DNA of 64,000 bases from Streptomyces sp. NBC_01471. GTDB taxonomy: Bacteria; Actinomycetota; Actinomycetes; Streptomycetales; Streptomycetaceae. Shown one piece after another: positions 42,584 to 49,347 of the stretch. Made by a program: the position numbers and the translations under genes. The notes under the pieces were generated by a model. That model ran no database searches. It was not told the DNA's origin and was given only the letters and a program-made list of their open reading frames with translations. The stretch lies in assembly GCF_041438865.1 (NCBI RefSeq), contig NZ_CP109450.1:6760001-6824000 (forward strand), written 5' to 3'. Within the stretch, counting starts at the first letter, position 1; every line of letters starts with the position of its first letter.

Positions 42584-43020
42584 GCGGCCGCGTCCTCGTG
42601 CTCAACGGCCCGAACCTGGGCCGGCTCGGCTCCCGCGAGCCCGACGTCTACGGTGCGACGTCCTACGCGGGGCTCGTCGAGGCCTGCACCCTGCTCGGCA
42701 AGGAGCTCGGATTCGACGTCGAGGTGCGCGAGACCAACGACGAGGGCGAGATGATCCGCTGGCTGCACGAGGCGGCCGACGGCGCGATCCCCGTCGTCAT
42801 CAACCCCGGTGCGTTCACGCACTATTCGTACGCGATGCGGGACGCGGCGGCCCAGCGCACCGCCCCGCTCATCGAGGTGCACATCTCGAACCCGTACGCC
42901 CGCGAGGAGTTCCGTCACAACTCCGTAATCGCTGCGGTCGCCAGCGGCACCGTGGCGGGCTTCGGGATCGGCTCCTACCGCCTCGCCCTGCGGGCGCTGG
43001 CCGGGGAACTCAGCGGCTGA
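42580..43020 (+). CDS. aroQ: 3-Dehydroquinate dehydratase, type II
   Basis: The 146-residue dodecameric-type enzyme has VLNGPNLGRLGSREPDVYG with the catalytic Tyr24, NPGAFTHYSYAMRDA and EVHISNPYAREEFRHNSV. It dehydrates dehydroquinate to dehydroshikimate. GTG 42580 overlaps the aroB stop, and a terminator follows, so aroCKBQ form one unit. Confidence 0.96.
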   Translation: MSGRVLVLNGPNLGRLGSREPDVYGATSYAGLVEACTLLGKELGFDVEVRETNDEGEMIRWLHEAADGAIPVVINPGAFTHYSYAMRDAAAQRTAPLIEVHISNPYAREEFRHNSVIAAVASGTVAGFGIGSYRLALRALAGELSG

Positions 43021-43033
43021 CGCCGCCCGGTGA

Positions 43034-43071
43034 CCCTCCCCGGCCGTTCACACGGTGCCGGCCGGGGAGGG
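43034..43071 (+). terminator. Hairpin ending the aroCKBQ operon
   Basis: Arms ccctccccggccg (43034-43046) and cggccggggaggg (43059-43071) are exact complements. Confidence 0.8.
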
Positions 43072-43121
43072 TACCGTTCGGTACGGCAGACAGTCGGCTG
43101 AGTGAGACGGAGTGGCACCGG

Positions 43122-43928
43122 ATGCAGCACGCTGTGGGAGCTCCGCTGCCGCCGCCCCCGTCGGGCGCCGCCGGCTGGGGGCAGGGCGCCCAGCACCCCG
43201 GACAGCCCCCGGGCTGGGTGGCGCCCGGCCTGCCGCCGGCCCCGCCCGCGCCGCCGCACCTGCCGCCCGCGCCGCCGTCCATGGAGACGACCGGCCACAT
43301 CCAGCTGCCGCCCGGCGGCCCGGTCCCGCTGCCCGCCCCGCCCGCCGCCAGCGCCCCGGCCGACACCGGCAACACCACGCTCGCCGTCCTCCTCATAGGA
43401 CCGGCGGGCGCCGGCAAGACCACCGTCGCCCGGCACTGGGCGCGGAGCCGCCGGATGCCCACGTCGCACATCAGCCTCGACGACGTACGCGAGTGGGTCT
43501 GCTCCGGCTTCGCCGACCCCCAGACCGGCTGGAACGACCACTCCGAGGCCCAGTACCGCCTGGCCCGCCGCACCTGCGGCTTCGCAGCGCGCAACTTCCT
43601 GGCCAACGGGATCTCCTGCATCCTCGACGACGCGGTCTTCCCCGACCGCCCGGTCGTCGGCCTCGGCGGCTGGAAGCGCCACGTCGGCCCCGGTCTGCTG
43701 CCCGTCGTCCTCCTGCCGGGCCTGGAGGTCGTCCTGGAGCGCAACGCGGCCCGCAGCGGCAACCGCCGTCTCGGCGACGAGGAAGTCGCCCGGATCCACG
43801 GCCGGATGGCCGGCTGGTACGGCTCGGGGCTGCCGATCATCGACAACTCGGGGTACGACGTGGCCACCACCGCCCAGGTGCTCGACGACGTGCTCGCCCG
43901 GTCCATCGCCTCCCCTCCGACCTGGTGA
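43122..43928 (+). CDS. P-loop NTPase/kinase-like protein with proline-rich N-terminus
   Basis: The 268-residue protein has an N-terminal region of about 85 residues made almost only of Pro, Gly and Ala. A small P-loop domain follows with Walker A GPAGAGKTT (93-101), SLDDVREW, a lid-like stretch with RNAARSGNRRL and a final DNSGYDVATTAQVLDDVL. It resembles AAA_33 / polynucleotide-kinase-like or zeta-toxin-like kinases, but no substrate can be named. ATG 43122 was chosen as the first ATG after the aro terminator. Confidence 0.75.
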   Translation: MQHAVGAPLPPPPSGAAGWGQGAQHPGQPPGWVAPGLPPAPPAPPHLPPAPPSMETTGHIQLPPGGPVPLPAPPAASAPADTGNTTLAVLLIGPAGAGKTTVARHWARSRRMPTSHISLDDVREWVCSGFADPQTGWNDHSEAQYRLARRTCGFAARNFLANGISCILDDAVFPDRPVVGLGGWKRHVGPGLLPVVLLPGLEVVLERNAARSGNRRLGDEEVARIHGRMAGWYGSGLPIIDNSGYDVATTAQVLDDVLARSIASPPTW

Positions 43929-43976
43929 AGCTCCCCGGTCGGACGCGCTGAACCGGCCGGGACCCGCTGCCGCTCC

Positions 43977-43982
43977 TAGGCT
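43977..43982 (+). promoter_or_regulatory. Candidate -10 giving a leaderless M24-peptidase mRNA
   Basis: TAGGCT ends six bases before ATG 43989, and there is no Shine-Dalgarno sequence. This geometry predicts transcription starting at the start codon. Confidence 0.5.
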
Positions 43983-43988
43983 CGGACC

Positions 43989-45095
43989 ATGGCAGAGGTG
44001 TTTGCGGTCCGCCGGGCAAGGCTGCGTGACCGGTGCCTGGCAGCGGGCAGCGGCGCCGCGCTGGTCTCCCGGCCGGCCAACGTCCGGTATCTCGCGGGTG
44101 CGGCCCCGGCGGGCGCCGTCCTGCTGCTCGGCCCCGAGGGGGATGTGCTCCTCTGCCCCGCCGGGCCCCCGGCCGACCCCCAGGACGGCCGCCCCGACGA
44201 GCACCTGCGGCTCACGGTGCTCCCGGAGTCCGGCGGTGACCCGGCGGTGGCCGCCGCCGACCTGCTCGGCTCGGCGGGCGCCGTGTCACTGGCGGTGGAG
44301 GAGCACCATCTGACCGTCGCCCGGCACCGGGCCCTGCTCTCGGTGGCCCCGCGGCTGCGTCTCGCCGATCTCGCGCGCGCGGTCGAGCAGCAGCGGATCA
44401 TCAAGGACGAGGAGGAGATCAGCTGTCTGCGCACCGCCGGGGAGATCACCGACCAGGCCCTGGGCGAGCTGCTCGAATCGATCCTCGTCGGGCGCACCGA
44501 GCGTCATCTCGCGCTGGAACTGGAGCGGCGCCTGGTCGACCACGGCGCCGCCGGGCCGTCCTTCCCGACCTCGGTGGCCACCGGGCCCAACGCCGGGCTG
44601 AGCGGCCACCGCCCCTCCGACCGCCGGGTCGAGGAGGGAGATCTGCTCTCCGTCCGGCTCGGGGCCGTGTACCGCGGATACCGATGTGAGATCGGCCGGA
44701 CATTCGTCATCGGGACGGCGCCGGCGGACTGGCAGATCGAGCTGTACGACCTGGTCTTCGCCGCACAACGGGCAGGTCGGGAGGCACTTGTGCCCGGTGC
44801 GGCGTGCCGGGACGTGGACCTCGCGGCACGCCATGTCCTGGAGGCCGCGGGCCACGGCGGGACCCTCGGGCCGTCGACCGGGCACGGTGTCGGGCTCGAA
44901 ATCGACGAGGACCCGCAGTTGGCACCTGCGGCCATGGGTAAACTGGACGCTTGCGTGCCGGTCACCGTCGAACCGGGGGTCCACCTCCCTGGCCGGGGCG
45001 GAGTCCGGATCGATGACACGCTCGTCGTACGCCCTGAGGCGGACGGCGGACCCGAGCTACTCACCATTACGACCAAGGAGCTGCTCGCCCTCTAG
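43989..45095 (+). CDS. M24 (Xaa-Pro aminopeptidase-like) protein with altered metal site
   Basis: The 368-residue protein has the N-terminal creatinase-like domain (VSRPANVRYLAG) and the C-terminal pita-bread domain of M24 peptidases. Of the five usual metal ligands only His299 (GHGVGLE) and Glu328 (TVEPG) are unchanged. The first Asp is Arg223 (SVRLGA), the second is Glu234 (CEIGRTF) and the last Glu is Asp342 (RIDDT). It lies immediately upstream of efp, a common arrangement for Xaa-Pro peptidases. Peptidase activity is doubtful; a binding or altered catalytic role is possible. Confidence 0.85.
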   Translation: MAEVFAVRRARLRDRCLAAGSGAALVSRPANVRYLAGAAPAGAVLLLGPEGDVLLCPAGPPADPQDGRPDEHLRLTVLPESGGDPAVAAADLLGSAGAVSLAVEEHHLTVARHRALLSVAPRLRLADLARAVEQQRIIKDEEEISCLRTAGEITDQALGELLESILVGRTERHLALELERRLVDHGAAGPSFPTSVATGPNAGLSGHRPSDRRVEEGDLLSVRLGAVYRGYRCEIGRTFVIGTAPADWQIELYDLVFAAQRAGREALVPGAACRDVDLAARHVLEAAGHGGTLGPSTGHGVGLEIDEDPQLAPAAMGKLDACVPVTVEPGVHLPGRGGVRIDDTLVVRPEADGGPELLTITTKELLAL

Positions 45096-45146
45096 TGGCG
45101 CGCACCCGCGGTCCCACACACGCTGCAGTCCAGGAGAACCTCAACC

Positions 45147-45713
45147 GTGGCTTCCACGAACGACCTCAAGAACGGCCTGGTGCTCAAGCTCGACGGGGGC
45201 CAGCTCTGGTCCGTCGTCGAGTTCCAGCACGTCAAGCCCGGCAAGGGCCCGGCTTTCGTGCGCACCAAGCTCAAGAACGTGCTTTCCGGCAAGGTCGTCG
45301 ACAAGACGTTCAACGCCGGTGTGAAGGTCGAGACGGCCACCATTGACCGGCGCGACATGCAGTTCTCGTACATGGACGGCGAGTACTTCGTGTTCATGGA
45401 CATGGACACGTACGACCAGCTGATGGTCGACCGCAAGTCGGTCGGTGACGCGGCCAACTTCCTCATCGAGGGCTTCACCGCCTCCGTCGCCCAGTACGAG
45501 GGCGAGGTGCTCTACGTCGAGCTCCCGGCAGCGGTCGAGCTGACGATCCAGCACACCGACCCGGGTGTCCAGGGCGACCGTTCCACCGGTGGCACCAAGC
45601 CCGCCACCCTGGAGACCGGTTACGAGATCGGTGTCCCGCTGTTCATCACGACCGGCGAGAAGATCAAGGTCGACACGCGATCCGGTGATTATCTCGGCCG
45701 GGTGAACAGCTAA
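45147..45713 (+). CDS. efp: Translation elongation factor P
   Basis: The 188-residue three-domain protein resembles a tRNA and relieves ribosomes stalled at polyproline. The loop at its tip reads PGKGP with Lys33 (Lys32 without the first Met). That is the form described in actinobacteria, where an unmodified lysine in a PGKGP loop suffices. No EF-P modification gene is nearby. GTG 45147 follows GGAGAAC. nusB starts two bases after its stop. Confidence 0.96.
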   Translation: MASTNDLKNGLVLKLDGGQLWSVVEFQHVKPGKGPAFVRTKLKNVLSGKVVDKTFNAGVKVETATIDRRDMQFSYMDGEYFVFMDMDTYDQLMVDRKSVGDAANFLIEGFTASVAQYEGEVLYVELPAAVELTIQHTDPGVQGDRSTGGTKPATLETGYEIGVPLFITTGEKIKVDTRSGDYLGRVNS

Positions 45714-45715
45714 CC

Positions 45716-46144
45716 GTGGCTGCCCGGAACACGGCGCGCAAGCGCGCCTTCCAGATCCTCTTCGAGGCCGACCAGCGCGCGGCGTCCGTGCAGACGGTCC
45801 TCGCGGACTGGATCCGTCACGCCCGGACCGACGACCGGCAGCCCCCGGTCAGTGAGTACACGATGGAGCTCGTCGAGGGGTACGCGGAGCACGCGGACCG
45901 TATCGACGAACTCATCGCCACCTACGCGGTGGGCTGGACCCTCGACCGGATGCCGGTCGTCGACCGCAACATCATCAGGCTCAGCGCCCATGAGCTGGTG
46001 TGGGTCGACGGCACTCCGGACGCGGTCGTGATGGACGAGGCGGTGCAGCTCGCCAAGGAGTTCTCCACCGACGAGTCACCGGCCTTCATCAACGGTCTGC
46101 TCGGCCGCTTCAAGGACCTCAAGCCGAGCCTGCGCCGCGACTAG
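45716..46144 (+). CDS. nusB: Transcription antitermination factor NusB
   Basis: The 142-residue all-helical protein begins MAARNTARKRAFQILFEAD and has the C-terminal core VDRNIIRLSAHELVW...VVMDEAVQLAKEFSTDESPAFINGLLGR. NusB with S10 promotes antitermination of rRNA transcription. The efp-nusB pair is conserved. A strong terminator follows. Confidence 0.95.
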   Translation: MAARNTARKRAFQILFEADQRAASVQTVLADWIRHARTDDRQPPVSEYTMELVEGYAEHADRIDELIATYAVGWTLDRMPVVDRNIIRLSAHELVWVDGTPDAVVMDEAVQLAKEFSTDESPAFINGLLGRFKDLKPSLRRD

Positions 46145-46170
46145 GTCTCACGGACCGGGTCCTGCTCACC

Positions 46171-46213
46171 CAGGCCCGGAGCGGAAGATGAACAATCTTC
46201 TGCTCCGGGCCTG
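46171..46213 (+). terminator. Long hairpin after nusB
   Basis: A 19-bp stem pairs 46171-46189 with 46195-46213, with one G-U pair, around loop gaaca. Confidence 0.85.
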
Positions 46214-46235
46214 GTGCGTTCCGCGGCCCGTGCCC

Positions 46236-46241
46236 TAGGTT
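46236..46241 (+). promoter_or_regulatory. Candidate -10 giving a leaderless PLP-enzyme mRNA
   Basis: TAGGTT ends six bases before ATG 46248, with no ribosome binding site; the -35 region is poor. Confidence 0.45.
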
Positions 46242-46247
46242 GCGCGC

Positions 46248-47774
46248 ATGGCCGACCCCGGTGAACGGACCAGCGAAGGCAGACCGACCGGCGAGCCAGG
46301 GCCCGCGGGGCCAGGCCCGGACGCGTCGTCCGCCGACCGGCGCATCCTCGAACGGCTCGGCGCCCTGCGCGCGGCCGATCTCCCCGTCAGGGGCGGACGC
46401 ACCCTGGCGTACGTCTACGACTCAGGACTGCCCGGCGTCGAGGAGCTGGCCAACGCGGCGGCCGCCGCGTTCGCGGGCGTCAACGGCCTCGACATGACGG
46501 CCTTCCCCAGTGTGGTGTCGCTGGAGAACGACATCGTGGGGCGCGCCGCCCGGCTGCTCGGCGGCGGCCCGCACACCGCGGGGACCTTCACCAGCGGCGG
46601 AACGGAGAGCTGCCTGCTCGCCGTCCTGACCGCACGCGAACACGCGCTGCGCACCCGTGGCGTCACCGAACCCGAACTGGTGCTGCCTGAGACCGCGCAC
46701 GCGGCCTTCCACAAGGGCGCCGCGCTCTTCGGACTCAGGACCGTGGTGGTCCCGGTGGACCCCCTGACCTTCCGGGTGCGCGCCACCGACGTGGCGGCAG
46801 CCCTCTCCGACCGCACCGCCCTGGTGGTGGTCTCCGCGCCCTCGTACGCCCACGGGGTGATCGACCCGGTCGCGGAAACCGCCGCGGCGGCGGCCGGGCG
46901 CGGCGTGCTCTGTCACGTCGACGCCTGCATCGGCGGCTGGTACCTGGGGCATCTGCGGCTCGGCGCCTCCGCGCCGGCCCTGCCGCCGTTCGACCTCGCC
47001 GTCCCCGGAGTCACCTCGCTCTCGGTCGACCTCCACAAGTACGGGTACACGCCCAAGGGAGCGTCCGTCCTGCTGTTCCGGGACGCCGGACTCCGCAGGC
47101 ACGGCTGGTTCGCGCACGCCTCGTGGCCCGGCTACCCGGTCCTCAACACCACCCTCCAGGGCACCAAACCGGCCGGGCCGCTGGCTGCGGCCTGGGCGGT
47201 GCTGGAACGGATCGGCACCGACGGGTACACGGAGCTGTCGCTGCGCGTCCACCGGGCGGTGACCGGGCTCGTGGCGGGGATCGGGGACATCGACGGCCTC
47301 CGGGTGCTCGGCAGCCCGGACTCCTCGCTGCTCTCGGTCGCCGCCGACCGGCCGGGCATCGACCCGTTCGTGGTGGCGGACGAGATGCGCCGTCTCGGCT
47401 GGTACGTGCAGCCGCAGCCGGCTTTCGCGGGCTCACCCGCCAATCTGCACCTCACCGTGACGGCCGCGATGGCGGGGGAGGAGACCGTACGGAAGCTGCT
47501 CGACGCACTGGCCGACGCGGTCGCCGCGGCCGCGGTCACCGGGCCCGCCGGGGCCGACCCCGCCGTCATCGCGGCGGCCGGGGCACTCGACCCGGAGACC
47601 CTGGGCCCCGGGGAAGCGGCGCTGGCGCTCGCCTTCGCCGGAGTGGGTGAGCGGGGGGAGCTGCCCGAACGGATGGCGCCCGTCCTCGCGGTGCTCCAGG
47701 CGCTGCCGCCGAAGCTCGCCGAACGGCTGCTGCCCGAACTGGTCGGCCGCCTCTACCGGGCGGCTGGGTCCTGA
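46248..47774 (+). CDS. PLP-dependent decarboxylase/lyase, sphingosine-1-phosphate lyase-like
   Basis: The 508-residue fold-type I PLP enzyme has GTFTSGGTESCLLAVLTARE (cofactor phosphate region), HVDACIGGWYLG (the PLP Asp) and the Schiff-base Lys264 in SVDLHKYGYTPKGAS. This lysine motif is typical of the S1P lyase / group II decarboxylase branch. The last 75 residues form an added helical region (DPETLGPGEAALALAFAGVG...), and the first 30 are disordered. The substrate is unknown: a long-chain base phosphate or an amino acid are both possible. It converges on bldD with a shared terminator. Confidence 0.8.
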   Translation: MADPGERTSEGRPTGEPGPAGPGPDASSADRRILERLGALRAADLPVRGGRTLAYVYDSGLPGVEELANAAAAAFAGVNGLDMTAFPSVVSLENDIVGRAARLLGGGPHTAGTFTSGGTESCLLAVLTAREHALRTRGVTEPELVLPETAHAAFHKGAALFGLRTVVVPVDPLTFRVRATDVAAALSDRTALVVVSAPSYAHGVIDPVAETAAAAAGRGVLCHVDACIGGWYLGHLRLGASAPALPPFDLAVPGVTSLSVDLHKYGYTPKGASVLLFRDAGLRRHGWFAHASWPGYPVLNTTLQGTKPAGPLAAAWAVLERIGTDGYTELSLRVHRAVTGLVAGIGDIDGLRVLGSPDSSLLSVAADRPGIDPFVVADEMRRLGWYVQPQPAFAGSPANLHLTVTAAMAGEETVRKLLDALADAVAAAAVTGPAGADPAVIAAAGALDPETLGPGEAALALAFAGVGERGELPERMAPVLAVLQALPPKLAERLLPELVGRLYRAAGS

Positions 47775-47803
47775 CGGCCGGCCACCGCCGGGAGCCGGAA
47801 ACC

Positions 47804-47841
47804 CGAAGGGCGGCCACCGGCATATGCGGGGCCGCCCTTCG
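47804..47841. terminator. Bidirectional hairpin between PLP-enzyme gene and bldD
   Basis: Arms cgaagggcggcc (47804-47815) and ggccgcccttcg (47830-47841) are exact complements between converging genes. Confidence 0.75.
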
Positions 47842-47879
47842 GACGAGACGTTTCTTCTGTTGAACAATCCGCGAGAGGC

Positions 47880-48380
47880 TCAGCCCTCGTCGTGTGCCAC
47901 CGCGCGACGTGCGTCCGCGTCCAGCACACCCCAGCTGATGAGCTGCTCGGTGAGCACCGAGGGGGACTGGTCGTAGATGACGGCGAGTGTGCGCAGGTCG
48001 TCCTGGCGGATCGACAGCACCTTGCCGTTGTAGTCGCCGCGCTGGCTCTGGATCGTGGCCGCGTAACGCTGGAGCGGCCCGGCCTTCTCCGGCGGGACGT
48101 GGGCGAGGCGCTCCAGGTCCAGGACGAGCTTCGGCGGCGGCTCGGCCGCTCCGCCCGGCGTCGTGCCCGGCAGCAGCTCCTGCACCGGCACACCGTAGAA
48201 GTCCGCCAGCTCGGCGAGGCGCTGGACGGTCACGGCGCGGTCGCCACGCTCGTACGAACCGACCACCACGGCCTTCCACCGGCCCTGGGACTTCTCCTCG
48301 ACACCGTGGAGGGAAAGGCCCTGCTGGGTGCGGATGGCACGGAGCTTGGCTCCGAGCTGTTTTGCGTATTCGCTGGACAT
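47880..48380 (-). CDS. bldD: Developmental master regulator BldD (c-di-GMP-responsive)
   Basis: The 166-residue protein has an N-terminal XRE-type helix-turn-helix (about 7-63: KLRAIRTQQGLSLHGVEEKSQGRWKAVVVGSYERG). Its C-terminal domain carries the c-di-GMP signature RGD-X8-RQDD at Arg114-Asp116 and Arg125-Asp128. Tetrameric c-di-GMP holds two BldD monomers together so they bind DNA and repress sporulation genes during vegetative growth. ATG 48378-48380 has GGGGAG four bases upstream. BldD-type operators lie in its own promoter, fitting the known autorepression. It is divergent from pyrR. Confidence 0.97.
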   Translation of the reverse strand: MSSEYAKQLGAKLRAIRTQQGLSLHGVEEKSQGRWKAVVVGSYERGDRAVTVQRLAELADFYGVPVQELLPGTTPGGAAEPPPKLVLDLERLAHVPPEKAGPLQRYAATIQSQRGDYNGKVLSIRQDDLRTLAVIYDQSPSVLTEQLISWGVLDADARRAVAHDEG

Positions 48381-48428
48381 ATGGCTCCCCGGACGCTGAG
48401 ATGACCTGCGGCTCCGCCGCGCGGCTGG

Positions 48429-48456
48429 TAACTCACTGTGAGGTTACGCAGCGTTA
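48429..48456. promoter_or_regulatory. Two tandem BldD operators
   Basis: TTACGCAGCGTTA (48444-48456) fits the published BldD motif TNACNC(A/T)GNGTNA at every fixed base. TAACTCACTGTGA (48429-48441) fits with one mismatch. The first lies between -35 and -10 and the second just past -10 of the bldD promoter. Confidence 0.75.
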
Positions 48457-48470
48457 CTTGGATGCGTCAA
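48441..48470 (-). promoter_or_regulatory. bldD promoter
   Basis: On the minus strand, TTGACG (48465-48470) and TAACCT (48441-48446) are separated by 18 bp, a good vegetative sigma-factor pattern. Transcription would start about 50-55 bases upstream of the ATG. Confidence 0.7.
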
Positions 48471-48526
48471 GCCGAATGGTCCGGACCGCCCCGGACCTGG
48501 GGCGGGAGCGCCCAACGGGCCCCTGG

Positions 48527-48532
48527 TAGGGT
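48527..48532 (+). promoter_or_regulatory. Candidate -10 element of the pyr operon
   Basis: TAGGGT lies 66 bp before the pyrR ATG, giving a leader of about 58 bases that includes the PyrR-type hairpin. The -35 region is poor. Confidence 0.45.
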
Positions 48533-48562
48533 GGCTTCTGTAATTCCGACGTCCTTTAAGGT

Positions 48563-48587
48563 CCGTCCCGTGAGGCGGAGAAGGAGG
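48563..48587 (+). promoter_or_regulatory. PyrR-binding-type RNA hairpin abutting the pyrR ribosome binding site
   Basis: The leader RNA contains TCCCGTGAGGC (48566-48576), which fits the PyrR recognition core UCCNGNGAGGY. CCG (48563-48565) and CGG (48576-48578) can close the stem. The Shine-Dalgarno sequence AGGAGG (48582-48587) starts four bases later. This suggests UMP/UTP-dependent translational repression by PyrR, as reported in mycobacteria. Confidence 0.75.
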
Positions 48588-48597
48588 TCCGTTTCAT

Positions 48598-49236
48598 ATG
48601 GACACCAGCAGTGCACGTTCCAGCAGTGCCGATTCGGGCCGTACCGATTCAGGCCATGCCGACCCGATCAGTGCGAATTCCGATGCGCGCCCCGTTCTTG
48701 AGGCCCCGGACATCGCACGGGTACTGACCCGTATCGCTCACGAGATCGTCGAACGCGCCAAGGGCGCCGAAGACGTCGTGCTCCTCGGCATCCCGACCCG
48801 CGGTGTGTTCCTGGCCCGCAGGCTCGCAGCGAAGCTCGAGGAGATCACCGGCCGCACGATCCCGGTCGGTTCCCTGGACATCACCATGTACCGCGACGAC
48901 CTGCGCATGCGGCCCGCCCGCGCGCTGGCCCGCACCGACATCCCCGCGGACGGCGTCGACGGACGTCTGGTGGTCCTCGTCGACGACGTGCTCTTCTCCG
49001 GCCGTACGATCCGCGCCGCGCTGGACGCGCTGGGCGACATCGGCCGCCCGCGCGCCGTGCAGCTCGCCGTCCTCGTCGACCGTGGCCACCGCGAACTCCC
49101 GATCCGTGCCGATTACGTCGGCAAGAACCTCCCCACGTCGCTGCGGGAGACGGTCAAGGTCCAGCTCGCCGAGGAGGACGGCCGCGACACGGTCCTGCTC
49201 GGCACCGAGCGGACCGCCCCGGCCGGCGGCCGCTAG
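48598..49236 (+). CDS. pyrR: PyrR: pyr operon RNA-binding regulator / uracil phosphoribosyltransferase
   Basis: The 212-residue protein has a PRPP motif VVLVDDVLFSGRT (about 125-137) and the PyrR segments GIPTRGVFLARRLA, DITMYRDDLR and PIRADYVGKNLPTS. It senses UMP/UTP and binds pyr mRNA, and has weak UPRTase activity. The first about 32 residues are a Ser/Asp/Ala-rich extension absent from the Bacillus protein. The strong AGGAGG site at 48582 supports ATG 48598. It is the first gene of the pyr operon and has a likely self-binding site in its leader. Confidence 0.95.
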   Translation: MDTSSARSSSADSGRTDSGHADPISANSDARPVLEAPDIARVLTRIAHEIVERAKGAEDVVLLGIPTRGVFLARRLAAKLEEITGRTIPVGSLDITMYRDDLRMRPARALARTDIPADGVDGRLVVLVDDVLFSGRTIRAALDALGDIGRPRAVQLAVLVDRGHRELPIRADYVGKNLPTSLRETVKVQLAEEDGRDTVLLGTERTAPAGGR

Positions 49237-49347
49237 CTCCTCTTCCGTACGGCCCGCGACCCGGGCCGCAGAGCTGTGCCCGCCCGCCTGCCATGCCCGA
49301 ATCCGCTGCGACCTCCGCGACCCCCCGCGAACATGGAGCACACCCAG

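Noticed and set aside
49333..49347. ATG 49333 as the pyrB start
   Set aside because: It overlaps the GGAG site that serves ATG 49348, where the conserved protein begins.
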